Of a stretch of 64,000 bases of DNA, positions 49,050 through 56,708 are shown one piece after another. The stretch covers positions 217,332 through 281,331 of the forward strand of contig NZ_JASCIS010000005.1 of assembly GCF_029968015.1 (NCBI RefSeq). The letters run 5' to 3'. The DNA is from Streptomyces luteolus (GTDB taxonomy: Bacteria > Actinomycetota > Actinomycetes > Streptomycetales > Streptomycetaceae). The notes under the pieces were generated by a model. The model was not told where the DNA came from. It saw only the letters and a program-made list of their open reading frames with translations, and made no database searches. How positions within the stretch are numbered: the first letter of the stretch is position 1; each line of letters begins with the position of its first letter. Made by a program: the position numbers and the translations under genes.

Positions 49050-50639
49050 CTACCAGCTGGTCTTCCGGCTCAGCTCCCACATAGTCATGATCGTCGAGGG
49101 GTCGAGGGCACGCTCGCCGCCGGCGATCTCCTCGGAGGCGGCGACGTACTGCTTGCCCTGCCACAGCGGCAGCAGCCGGACGTCCTCGACGAGGATCTCC
49201 TGCGCCTTCTCGAACTCCTCGGCCACGGCGCCGCGGTCCGTCTCACGGCGCGACTGGGGCAGCAGCTGGTCGGTGATGCGCGGGCTGGCGTACGGGATGC
49301 CCAGGTTGTTGCGCTCGCCGACGAACGGCGCGATGAAGTTCTCCGGGTCCGGGAAGTCGGGGAACCAGCCGCGGCCGAAGACCGGGTACTCGCCGCTGCG
49401 GAAGCCCTTCTCGAACTCCTTCCAGGGGCGGCCCTTGACCGTCACATCGAAGAGACCGGACGCGTTCAGCTGGCGCTTGATCTCCTCGAACTCCGGCTTG
49501 GTGACCGAGCCGTAGCGGTCCGTGGTGTACCAGAGGGTCAGCGGGACCGGCTCCGTGATGCCCGCTTCGGTGAGGATCTTCTCCGCCTTGGAGGGGCTGG
49601 GCTTCCCGTACGTGTCGAAGAAGCCCGTGGTGTGGCCCGCGAGGCCGGTCGGAACCATCGAGTAGAGCGGTTCGACGGTGTCCTTGTAGATGTTGTGCAC
49701 GATCGCGCCGCGGTCGATGACCTGGGCGAAGGCCTCGCGCACGGCGGGGTTCTTCGCCCACCGGTCCTTGGGGTTGAACACCAGGAAGCGGGTCTCGGTG
49801 CCGGCGCCCTCGACGAGCTGGAGCTTGTTCTCACCGGCGGCGGTGCCCTGGAGGTCGACGATGTCCTGCGAGGTCAGACCGCGGAACGTGACGTCGATGT
49901 CGTGCTTCTTGAGGGCCTTCACCATGGCGCCGGAATCCTGGAAGTACCGGATGGTGACGGCGTTGTTCTTGTGCTCGGCGAAGCCCTTGTAGTTCGGGTT
50001 CCTGGTGAGTTCGGCGGTCTTGTCGGCCTCGTACGAATCGAGTTGGTACGGGCCGGAACCGACGATGCTGCCCTTCTTGCGGAGCGAGTTCGCCGGGTAC
50101 TCCTGCGGGTCCACGATCGACATGGCCGGGGTAGCGAGGACGAACGGGAAGGTCGCGTCGGCCTTCTTGAGGTGGAAGGTGACGTCGCGGTCGCCGTCGG
50201 TCGTGACGCGATCGAGGCTGCCGAGCAGACCCGCGGGGCCGCCCTCGACACCGATCTTGCCGATCCGGTCGATGGAGTGCTTCACGGCCTTGGCGTCGAG
50301 CGGGTCGCCGTCGGAGAACTTCAGGCCCTCGCGCAGCTTGCAGTGGTACGCGGTGTTCGACTCGTCGGTGAACTCGCAGGCCTCGGCGGCGTCCGGCTCG
50401 GGCGTCGCGGCGCCGGTCGGGTAGCTGACCAGCGTCTGGTAGACGTTCCGGTACAGCTCCCAGGATCCGTCCCAGGCCGCGGCGGGGTCGAGGGTGCTGG
50501 GCGCACTGGTGGTGCCGACGACGATGGGCTTTTCCTCGTCGGTACTTTCGGAAGTGAAGACACCGCATCCCGCGAGCAGGGATATGGACGCAAGAGTCGC
50601 AGCGGCCTGCAGACTTCGGGTCCGGTTGAACACGCGCAC
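49050..50639 (-). CDS. ABC transporter substrate-binding lipoprotein, SBP_bac_5 (peptide/nickel family)
   Basis: 529 residues. A lipoprotein signal (lipobox LLAGC, Cys25) is followed by the family-5 solute-binding fold: STLDPAAAWDGSWELYRNVYQTLV, EFTDESNTAYHCKLREGLKFSDG, VGSGPYQLDSYEADKT and GIPYASPRI. It would bind oligopeptides or related solutes outside the membrane. No permease or ATPase gene is adjacent, so it must work with a transporter elsewhere. GTG at 50639. Hairpins flank the gene on both sides, so it is probably a single-gene unit. Confidence 0.93.
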   Translation of the reverse strand: MRVFNRTRSLQAAATLASISLLAGCGVFTSESTDEEKPIVVGTTSAPSTLDPAAAWDGSWELYRNVYQTLVSYPTGAATPEPDAAEACEFTDESNTAYHCKLREGLKFSDGDPLDAKAVKHSIDRIGKIGVEGGPAGLLGSLDRVTTDGDRDVTFHLKKADATFPFVLATPAMSIVDPQEYPANSLRKKGSIVGSGPYQLDSYEADKTAELTRNPNYKGFAEHKNNAVTIRYFQDSGAMVKALKKHDIDVTFRGLTSQDIVDLQGTAAGENKLQLVEGAGTETRFLVFNPKDRWAKNPAVREAFAQVIDRGAIVHNIYKDTVEPLYSMVPTGLAGHTTGFFDTYGKPSPSKAEKILTEAGITEPVPLTLWYTTDRYGSVTKPEFEEIKRQLNASGLFDVTVKGRPWKEFEKGFRSGEYPVFGRGWFPDFPDPENFIAPFVGERNNLGIPYASPRITDQLLPQSRRETDRGAVAEEFEKAQEILVEDVRLLPLWQGKQYVAASEEIAGGERALDPSTIMTMWELSRKTSW

Positions 50640-50682
50640 GCTCCTCGATCAACCACGCCAGGGGGTTGGCGCACCTTACCGC

Positions 50683-50722
50683 AGTGCCCTGCCGGGCCAA
50701 CGTTCAGGCCGGACAGGGCACT
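50683..50722 (-). terminator. stem-loop between SDR and binding-protein genes
   Basis: AGTGCCCTG and CAGGGCACT form a 9-bp stem, with an inner GGCC/GGCC pairing. It lies upstream of the binding-protein start (50639) and 62 bp past the SDR stop (50784). It could be a second terminator or a leader structure of the binding-protein mRNA. Confidence 0.5.
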
Positions 50723-50745
50723 TGATGTACTGAGTCATCACATTC

Positions 50746-50772
50746 AGCCGGTACGCGGGCTACGTACCGGCT
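50746..50772 (-). terminator. terminator hairpin after the FabG-like pair
   Basis: AGCCGGTACG and CGTACCGGCT, a 10-bp perfect stem with a 7-nt loop, starting 11 bp after the stop codon of the second SDR gene. Confidence 0.75.
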
Positions 50773-50783
50773 TGGGCGTTTGG

Positions 50784-51539
50784 TCAGCCGACGCCCGCAT
50801 TGAGGAAGATGCCGCCGTCCACGACGAGCGTCTGCCCGGTGACCCAGTCCGACTGGTCCGAGGTGAGGAACGCGGCGGCCCCGCCGATGTCCGCCGGTAC
50901 GCCGAGGCGGCCCAGCGGGTAGGCGGAGACGACCTCCTCCTCGCGGCCCTCGTACAGCGCCTTGGCGAACTTGGTCTTCACCACGGCGGGCGCGATGGCG
51001 TTGACCCGCACCTTGGGCGCGAACTCGTGCGCCAGCTGCAGCGTCAGGTTGACCATCGCGGCTTTGCTCATGCCGTACGCGCCGACGAACGGGGAGGCCG
51101 AGACGCCGGCGACGGAGGCGATGTTGACGATCGCGCCGCCGTTCTCGGACTGCCAGGCCTTCCAGGTCCGCTGGGCGAAGCCGAGTGCCGAGATCACGTT
51201 GGTCTCGAAGACCTTGCGCGCGACGTTCAGGTCCATGTCGGCCATCGGCCCGAACACCGGGTTCGTACCGGCGTTGTTGACCAGGAAGTCGACCCGGCCG
51301 AAGGCCTCCATGGCGCGCTCCACGGCGACGGCCTGGTGGGCCTCGTCGTGCGCCTTGCCCGCGACGCCGATGACCCGGTCGGCGCCGAGCTGCTCGACGG
51401 CCTCCTTGAGCGCGTCCTCGTTGCGTCCCGTGATGCAGACCCGGTCGCCGCGGGCGACGAGCGCCTCGGCGATGCCGTATCCGATGCCGCGGCTCGCGCC
51501 GGTGACGAGGGCCGCGCGGCCGCTGTCCTGCACGGTCAT
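50784..51539 (-). CDS. SDR oxidoreductase (FabG-like 3-oxoacyl-ACP reductase)
   Basis: 251 residues. TGASRGIGYGIAEAL for NADP binding, NNAGTNPVF, catalytic Ser-Tyr-Lys with YGMSK, and GQTLVVDGGIFL at the end. Normal classical SDR length. It starts 35 bp after the stop of a second FabG-like gene and shares its transcript. FabG activity (3-ketoacyl-ACP to 3-hydroxyacyl-ACP) is the usual assignment, but no other fatty acid genes are nearby. Confidence 0.93.
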   Translation of the reverse strand: MTVQDSGRAALVTGASRGIGYGIAEALVARGDRVCITGRNEDALKEAVEQLGADRVIGVAGKAHDEAHQAVAVERAMEAFGRVDFLVNNAGTNPVFGPMADMDLNVARKVFETNVISALGFAQRTWKAWQSENGGAIVNIASVAGVSASPFVGAYGMSKAAMVNLTLQLAHEFAPKVRVNAIAPAVVKTKFAKALYEGREEEVVSAYPLGRLGVPADIGGAAAFLTSDQSDWVTGQTLVVDGGIFLNAGVG

Positions 51540-51574
51540 GTTGCTGTCCTTTGCGTCTGTCGGGGTGCGGCCGG

Positions 51575-52336
51575 TCAGTTGAGCGGGCCGCCGGCGACGT
51601 ACATGACCTGGCCGGAGACAAAGCCCGCCGCGTCGCCGGTGAAGAAGGCGATGGCGTTGGCGATGTCGTCCGGGCGGCCGACGCGCTGGACCGGGATCTG
51701 GGTGGCGGCCGCGGCCTGGAAGTCCTCGAAGCCCATGCCGACGCGCTCGGCGGTGGCCTTGGTCATCTCGGTGACGATGAAGCCGGGGGCGACGGAGTTG
51801 GCGGTGATGCCGAACTTGCCGAGCTCCTTGGCGAGGGTCTTGGTGAAGCCCTGCAGGCCGGCCTTGGCCGCCGAGTAGTTGACCTGGCCGCGGTTGCCGA
51901 GCGCGGAGGAGCTGGACAGGTTGACGATCCGGCCGAAGCCCGCGTCCACCATGTGCTTCTGGCAGGCCTTCGACATCAAGAAGGCGCCGCGCAGGTGCAC
52001 GTTCATGACCGTGTCCCAGTCGGAGGCGCTCATCTTGAAGAGCAGGTTGTCGCGGAGCACGCCCGCGTTGTTGACGAGGACCGTGGGAGCGCCGAGCTCG
52101 TCCGCGATCCGGGCCACGGCGGCCTCGACCTGCGCCTCGTCGGAGACGTCGCAGCCGACGGCGATCGCCTTGCCGCCGGCGGCCTGGATCTGCTGGACGG
52201 TGTCCTTGCAGGCGGCCTCGTCGAGGTCGATGACGGCGACGGCGCGGCCCTCGGCGGCCAGTCGGATCGCGGTGGCGGCGCCGATGCCGCGCGCGGCTCC
52301 GGTGACTACGGCGACGCGCTGCTCGGTGGTGGACAT
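51575..52336 (-). CDS. SDR oxidoreductase (FabG-like 3-oxoacyl-ACP reductase)
   Basis: 253 residues. TGAARGIGAATAIRL, NNAGVLRDNLLFKM (a strong FabG signature), YSAAKAG with catalytic Tyr and Lys, and FVSGQVMYVAGGPL at the end. The VLRDNLLFK stretch is the best evidence for a ketoacyl reductase. First gene of a two-SDR operon. ATG at 52336. Confidence 0.94.
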   Translation of the reverse strand: MSTTEQRVAVVTGAARGIGAATAIRLAAEGRAVAVIDLDEAACKDTVQQIQAAGGKAIAVGCDVSDEAQVEAAVARIADELGAPTVLVNNAGVLRDNLLFKMSASDWDTVMNVHLRGAFLMSKACQKHMVDAGFGRIVNLSSSSALGNRGQVNYSAAKAGLQGFTKTLAKELGKFGITANSVAPGFIVTEMTKATAERVGMGFEDFQAAAATQIPVQRVGRPDDIANAIAFFTGDAAGFVSGQVMYVAGGPLN

Positions 52337-52513
52337 GCTGGTTCTCCCTCGCCCTTGGAATGCGGCTCTCGCGGCGCTCCCGCCAGGACCTTCCCCAGGC
52401 CGGTGAGCGACCGCTTAGTACCTACGCATCCGTGACGCTAGAAGCCCTGGCACCCGGTGTCAACGGCCCACCGCGGTCCAGGGCTTCCCGAGGGACGGAG
52501 TTCAGCCTCGGGC

Positions 52514-52897
52514 TCAGCGCACGAGGAGGTCCAGGAGCCGCTCCACCTCGGCCTCCGGGTCGGCCGTCAGACCGGAGTGCACGGGGCCCGGCTGGACCAC
52601 CGTGGAGCGGGGCGCGATCAGCCAGCGGAAGCGCCGGCCGACGTCGTCCCGCGCCGCCTGGCCCGCGTCCTCGCCGCCCCGGCAGACGCCCTCGACGGCG
52701 CGCAGCGCGGCCCGTACGCCCGCGACGTCCGCGGCCGGGTCGAGCGCGGTCAGCTTGCGCTCGTCGAGGTGGGTGCGGGCGGCCACGAAGGACTTGGCGC
52801 GGCAGTAGACCACCACGCCCGCGTTGAACTGCTCGCCGCGCTCCACGCGCGGGACCACCCGCAGCAGCGCGTACTCGAACACATCGCGCTCGCTCAT
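52514..52897 (-). CDS. DUF3037 protein, partner of a HipA-like kinase
   Basis: 127 residues. The family core is EYALLRVVPRVERGEQFNAGVVVYCR, followed by FVAARTHLDERKLTALDP and RFRWLIAPRSTVVQPGPVHSG. ATG at 52897 overlaps the upstream kinase stop as ATGA, so the two are translated together. DUF3037 genes often follow HipA-like kinase genes; the function is unknown, with a regulator, substrate or antitoxin all possible. Confidence 0.92.
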   Translation of the reverse strand: MSERDVFEYALLRVVPRVERGEQFNAGVVVYCRAKSFVAARTHLDERKLTALDPAADVAGVRAALRAVEGVCRGGEDAGQAARDDVGRRFRWLIAPRSTVVQPGPVHSGLTADPEAEVERLLDLLVR

Positions 52898-53745
52898 TGG
52901 CCCGCGCCCTTCTTGTCCTTGGTGGGGTGCGGCCACGGGGTGAGGTGGTCGGTGAGCCACCCCGGCGCGTTGGACTGCTTGCGCTCGACGCGCGGGCCGA
53001 GGGTGATCCGCTCGGCGAGGCCCCGCACGCGCGCGTGCAGCACGTCGACGTAGGCGCGGCGCAGCTCGTCCGGGCTGTCGAAGCCGGGCTCGTCGACCAG
53101 CCACTCGTCGGGGACGTCGGCGGCGACCTCGGTGAGGAGTTCCTCCGTCACGCGCGGGGCGAGTTCGGCGGTGGCCGCGGCGATGTCCGGGCCGAAGGGC
53201 GCGAGCGTGTGGTCGGAGGCGTCGTACGGCTTCGCGGCCGCGGCCTGGGCGGTGCGCCAGTTGTGGTGCCAGATCATGCTCGCGCCGTGGTCGATCAGCC
53301 ACAGGCCGCCGTGCCACACCAGCATGTTCGGGTTGCGCCAGGAGCGGTCGACGTTGTTGATCAGCGCGTCGAACCAGACCACGCGCCCCGCCTCGACGGC
53401 GCTCACCTCGTACGCGAGCGGGTCGAAGCCGAGGGAGCCCGGCAGGTAGTCCATGCCGAGGTTGAGGCCGCCGCTGGCCTTGAGCAGCTCCTGCACCTCC
53501 TGGTCGGGCTCGGCCAGGCCGATCACGGGGTCGAGCTGGATCTGCACGAGGTCGGGCACCCGCAGCCCGAGCCGACGCGCCAGCTGCCCGCAGACGACCT
53601 CCGCGACGAGCGTCTTGCGGCCCTGTCCGGCCCCGGTGAATTTCATGACGTACGTCCCGAGATCGTCGGCCTCGACGATGCCGGGCAGCGAGCCGCCCTC
53701 CCTCAGGGGTGTGACATAGCGAGTCGCAACGACTTCTGTAAGCAT
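52894..53745 (-). CDS. HipA-like kinase (HipA_2 family)
   Basis: 283 residues. Kinase residues can be placed: Lys35 in TYVMKFTGAG, Glu49 in VAEVVCGQLARRLG, the catalytic loop NNVDRSWRNPN with Asp133 and Asn138/Asn140, and a DFG-like IDHG with Asp152. It is shorter than E. coli HipA (about 440) and lacks its N-terminal domain; no HipB antitoxin gene is present. The DUF3037 gene overlaps its stop by 4 bp. Protein phosphorylation is likely, with persistence or defence roles only conjecture. Confidence 0.9.
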   Translation of the reverse strand: MLTEVVATRYVTPLREGGSLPGIVEADDLGTYVMKFTGAGQGRKTLVAEVVCGQLARRLGLRVPDLVQIQLDPVIGLAEPDQEVQELLKASGGLNLGMDYLPGSLGFDPLAYEVSAVEAGRVVWFDALINNVDRSWRNPNMLVWHGGLWLIDHGASMIWHHNWRTAQAAAAKPYDASDHTLAPFGPDIAAATAELAPRVTEELLTEVAADVPDEWLVDEPGFDSPDELRRAYVDVLHARVRGLAERITLGPRVERKQSNAPGWLTDHLTPWPHPTKDKKGAGQ

Positions 53746-54096
53746 TTCTCGAGGTTATCCGGCCGATCTCACCTTTGGATCCTCGGTCGGTTCAACGACG
53801 TCGCTCAGTCGGCCGACCCACCCGATCGTCCTCGGGGAGAATCTGGGGAGCCCTCGCCTCACATCCGGTCACCGCGCATCCAGGCTCGGCCGGCCTCTAC
53901 TGCGGCACCCCGACTGGGCTGTCCGCCCGGCTGTGGTCGGGAGGCCATTCCCATGTGGGCACGACGGCACCGCTTTCAGAAATCCCTCCGTCAGATCGTT
54001 ATGCGCGGCGCTTGGGCGGATTCGGTAACTGTTTCATGCACCTCTGCAAGGGCACCCCGAGAGGGCAGGGTGGGCGCAGGGCCGGAGGAGAGTGCG
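53746..54096. other. 351-bp intergenic region
   Basis: No gene is seen in this stretch between the HipA-like gene (divergent) and the DUF5133-type gene. Codon position bias is absent. The right end holds a possible sigma-B-type promoter (54031-54055) and the GGAGGA ribosome site at 54084-54089. Confidence 0.6.
54031..54055 (+). promoter_or_regulatory. possible sigma-B-type promoter
   Basis: GTTT (54031-54034), then 15 bp, then GGGCAC (54050-54055). The streptomycete SigB-like consensus is GNNT and GGGTAY, so the -10 misses one base. It would start transcription about 35 bp before the DUF5133-type gene, a class of stress-related small proteins. Confidence 0.3.
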
Positions 54097-54336
54097 ATGT
54101 TGATTCCGAACAAGGCCGATGTCGCTCGCGCGCTTATGGAATACCGAAAATCCGTATGGCTGTTCCAGAGGAATTCAGGAGAGCCCGGCGCGCTCGCCCG
54201 TATGGACAGCGACGGCTACACGTTGTGTGTGCTCATGGGTGAGCGGCAGGTTGATCAAGCCGTAGCTGCGGCGGAGGCCTATCTGCACGACGAGCCGAAT
54301 CGAGCCCTCTCCCGCTCGACCGATTCAGGAGCATGA
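54097..54336 (+). CDS. DUF5133-like small protein
   Basis: 79 residues: MLIPNKADVARALMEYRKSV, then a Met/Asp/Gly stretch leading to YTLCVLMGERQVDQAVAAAE. The YTLCVxMG segment and overall size match DUF5133 proteins of streptomycetes. ATG at 54097 follows GGAGGA. The next gene (DUF6480-like) starts 3 bp after its stop, so they form a unit. Function unknown. Confidence 0.75.
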   Translation: MLIPNKADVARALMEYRKSVWLFQRNSGEPGALARMDSDGYTLCVLMGERQVDQAVAAAEAYLHDEPNRALSRSTDSGA

Positions 54337-54339
54337 GCG

Positions 54340-54561
54340 ATGACGACACCCGACCCTGACCCGGAACGCACACCAGGGCTCGAACCAGGAGGCAAAGTGC
54401 CGCCTGGTGAAACACCACCCGCCGAGGGCGGCACTTCTGGCATTTCACATCCGGAGCCGCCTGAACTGCGCAAGGGGTGGGGGGCGATGCCACTGGTCTT
54501 GATCATGGTGGTCGTCGCCTTGGTCGCTATCGGTCTGATTGCGATGGTCGTGGCGCTGTAG
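54340..54561 (+). CDS. DUF6480-like single-helix membrane protein
   Basis: 73 residues. The N-terminal motif TPGLEPGGKVPPGETPPAEG is the DUF6480 signature, followed by a C-terminal membrane helix (about 50-72, PLVLIMVVVALVAIGLIAM). ATG at 54340. It overlaps, on the opposite strand, the tail of the broken HAD gene. Likely a small stress-induced membrane protein. Confidence 0.8.
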   Translation: MTTPDPDPERTPGLEPGGKVPPGETPPAEGGTSGISHPEPPELRKGWGAMPLVLIMVVVALVAIGLIAMVVAL

Positions 54562-54838
54562 ACCGTGATGGGAGTGGCTGGCGGCGCCATCCCTTTCTCA
54601 GTGGAATGGCACGCCCTGCCCCTGCGGGAAAGGCTTCAGAGCCTCCAGTTCCGAGGAGGTGGTCGATGAGGTCGCCGGAGGGGAGGCCGATCGCCCGGTG
54701 GATGGCGTGGGTGGACACCCGGTGCCCGGCCTGCCGGAAGGCCTCCCACCAGCACGTCACATGCAGGTGGTTGGTGTCGACCAGTGTGCCGTCGACGTCG
54801 AAGAGCGCCGCGTACGGGCCGCTCCGCCCGGACGTCAC
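54527..54838 (-). pseudogene. truncated HAD-family hydrolase
   Basis: 103 residues. The first 65 are a normal HAD start: ALFDVDGTLVDTNHLHVTCW (with the DxDGT nucleophile), then EAFRQAGHRVSTHAIHRAIGLPSGDLIDHLLG. After that the frame runs into unrelated basic sequence and stops at 54527. The rest of the cap and the Lys/Asp motifs III and IV (about 110 residues) are missing. ATG at 54838 overlaps the LLM gene stop as ATGA, so it was once part of that operon. It is probably a remnant of phosphatase/phosphoglucomutase type. Confidence 0.75.
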
Positions 54839-55797
54839 GCGGTGCCGCGCAGGCGGGGCAGGACCTCGGCCCCGTAGAAGTCGAAGAAGCCCTGCTGCTC
54901 GCTGCCGATCTGGCCGATGTACACCTCGTCGAAGCCGGCGTCCTCGTACGCGCGGACGGAGCTCAGGTGCTCGTCCAGGTCGTCACCGCACGTCATGTCG
55001 GAGCGGACCATGTCCTCGGTGACCAGGTCGACGGCCTGCTCGAAGTGTTGGGGCGTCGGCAGGAGTTGGCCCAGCTCGCCCGGCAGTAGGAGGTTGGCCC
55101 AGAGGCGGTGCGCGGTCTTGACGGCCTGATCGCGGTCGCGGCCCCAGCAGACCTTCAGCCCGCCCAGGACCGGTTTGCCGGTGCCGCCCGCGTCGCGGAA
55201 GTGCTCCACGAGTTCCCCGTCGGGCGTCATGGTGACGAAGCCGTCCGCGATGCGCCCGGCCAGGGCGGCCGCCTGCGGGCCGAAGGCCGATACGTAGAGC
55301 GGTGGCGGCTCGTCGGGGAGGGTGTGGATGCGGGCGTTCTCCACGGTGTAGTGCTGTCCGCGGTGGGTGGTCCGGCGGCCGGTGAGGAGCTGCCGCATGA
55401 CCTCGACAGCCTCCTCCAGCATGGCGAGACGCTGATCGGCCGCGGGCCAGGCGCCGCCCAGGACGTGCTCGTTGAGCGCCTCGCCGGTGCCCAGGCCGAA
55501 GCGGAAGCGCCCGTTCGTCAGCACCGCGGACGTGGCCGCCGCCTGGGCGTTGAGCGCCGGGTGCATCCGTACGGTGGGGCAGGTCACGAGCGTCGTGACC
55601 GGCAGGGAAGTGACCTGGGAGAGGGCCCCGATCATCGACCAGACGAACGGACTCTGCCCCTGCGCGTCCGTCCAGGGGTGGTAGTGGTCCGAAATGGCGA
55701 GGGCGTCGAATCCGGCCTGTTCGGCCGCCTTCGCCTGGGCGAGGAGCTCGGCGGGACCGAACTCCTCGCTCGCCAGGAAGTATCCGTACCGGGTCAT
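54835..55797 (-). CDS. LLM-class F420-dependent oxidoreductase
   Basis: 320 residues, a TIM-barrel luciferase-like enzyme. MTRYGYFLASEEFGPAELLA, ALAISDHYHPWTDAQGQSPF and RFRFGLGTGEALNEHVLGG match the TIGR03557 group of F420-dependent glucose-6-phosphate dehydrogenase relatives. It would use coenzyme F420 in hydride transfer. The broken HAD gene follows with a 4-bp overlap. Confidence 0.92.
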   Translation of the reverse strand: MTRYGYFLASEEFGPAELLAQAKAAEQAGFDALAISDHYHPWTDAQGQSPFVWSMIGALSQVTSLPVTTLVTCPTVRMHPALNAQAAATSAVLTNGRFRFGLGTGEALNEHVLGGAWPAADQRLAMLEEAVEVMRQLLTGRRTTHRGQHYTVENARIHTLPDEPPPLYVSAFGPQAAALAGRIADGFVTMTPDGELVEHFRDAGGTGKPVLGGLKVCWGRDRDQAVKTAHRLWANLLLPGELGQLLPTPQHFEQAVDLVTEDMVRSDMTCGDDLDEHLSSVRAYEDAGFDEVYIGQIGSEQQGFFDFYGAEVLPRLRGTA

Positions 55798-55866
55798 GAG
55801 GTCCTCACGCTGCTCGACGGGTCAGGCTCGGGCGGCGGGCCTTCGCCTTACGGCACAGGAAATTCG

Positions 55867-56196
55867 TCATCCGCCGAGGGCCTTGCGCAATTCGTCCTTG
55901 GTCATGGAAGAACGGCCTTCGATATTGCGCCGCTGGGCCTCTTCGTAAAGTTGCTCCTTCGTACGCCCCTGCTTTCCGGTGTGCGAACGCTCGCCGCCCT
56001 TCTGGGACGGGGACTTGGAACCGCGGGTGGAGCTCTTGCTCGCCGTCTTCGATTCGCCGGAACGCGCTCGTTCCTTGTTCACCGTGGCCGCCGCGATTTC
56101 CTTGGCGCGACTGGTGGAGGTGCCGCGTTTCTGGGCGCCTTCCTTGATGTGCTCGTACTGCCGCTCTCGCTTGGGACTCGATCCTGCCGGCATCAT
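55867..56196 (-). CDS. Rho_N/SAP-like small basic protein ('plasmid stabilization' type)
   Basis: 109 residues, highly charged. The N-terminal block SSPKRERQYEHIKEGAQKRG and an internal AKEIAAATVNKERARSGES are followed by a Ser/Lys linker and a C-terminal Rho_N/SAP-like helix pair, KEQLYEEAQRRNIEGRSSMT and KDELRKALG. Proteins of this build are annotated as plasmid stabilization in streptomycetes, though on chromosomes. Probably nucleic-acid binding. ATG at 56196 or 56193. Confidence 0.8.
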   Translation of the reverse strand: MMPAGSSPKRERQYEHIKEGAQKRGTSTSRAKEIAAATVNKERARSGESKTASKSSTRGSKSPSQKGGERSHTGKQGRTKEQLYEEAQRRNIEGRSSMTKDELRKALGG

Positions 56197-56429
56197 TCAG
56201 CGCCCCTTTGTGCTGGTGGTGGCTGGGTCAGCGACTTCTTCGCAGAGAGCTTGCGAGCAACCACAGTGGGTGCCCCGAGTCCCCGCTCACCCCCACCTCA
56301 AACCCGCGCAATTGGGCACCGCGACAAATGCGAGCCCATTCGGGTTGCGAACGCAGGCGTGCCATGGCTGCCGAGACGGGGCGCGGCGCGCGCTTGCCCG
56401 GTCGAGGTGGTCGACGAGTCGGGGCCGGG

Positions 56430-56705
56430 CCGTGTCCGTGTCCCGCCGCTTCTGCGTCGCGATCTGCCCCCCTTTCCAGCGCCCTGATAACCGTGCTGAC
56501 CGCCGAAGACTGCCAACTCCCCGAACAGGGAAGGGCGTTGGGGGCCGATCCGTACGGCGAGGATCTGCAGCTCGCCCTCTACGTCCTGTACGTCCTGTAC
56601 GAGCTGCACTACCGGGGCTTCAACGGCATCCCCGCACCTGGAACGCGCGGGCGAGCTGTGGCAGCACAGGCTCACCAACATTCGGCCGGAGTCAGGAAGA
56701 GATCG
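56430..56705 (+). pseudogene. decayed iron-containing redox enzyme (haem-oxygenase-like fold)
   Basis: A plus-strand stretch reads APLSSALITVLTAEDCQL, then GADPYGEDLQLALYVLY and ELHYRGFNGI, close to the start of the 'iron-containing redox enzyme' family (RGPLS..., DPYG.DLQLAL...YELHYRGF). The frame then breaks: after GFNGI the likely continuation (LERAGELWQHRLTN) is in another frame, and the rest of the 300-residue protein is missing. A 9-bp duplication (TACGTCCTG twice) adds LYV. The remainder of the 512-bp gap (56197-56708) shows no gene. Confidence 0.5.
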
Positions 56706-56708
56706 CGT

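Noticed and set aside
48936..51878. A 980-residue plus-strand open frame
   Set aside because: It lies antisense to the binding-protein and SDR genes, which have full family motifs.
49050..53745. A biosynthetic gene cluster made of SDRs, binding protein and kinase
   Set aside because: No synthase, carrier protein or pathway-specific regulator is present; hairpins separate the units.
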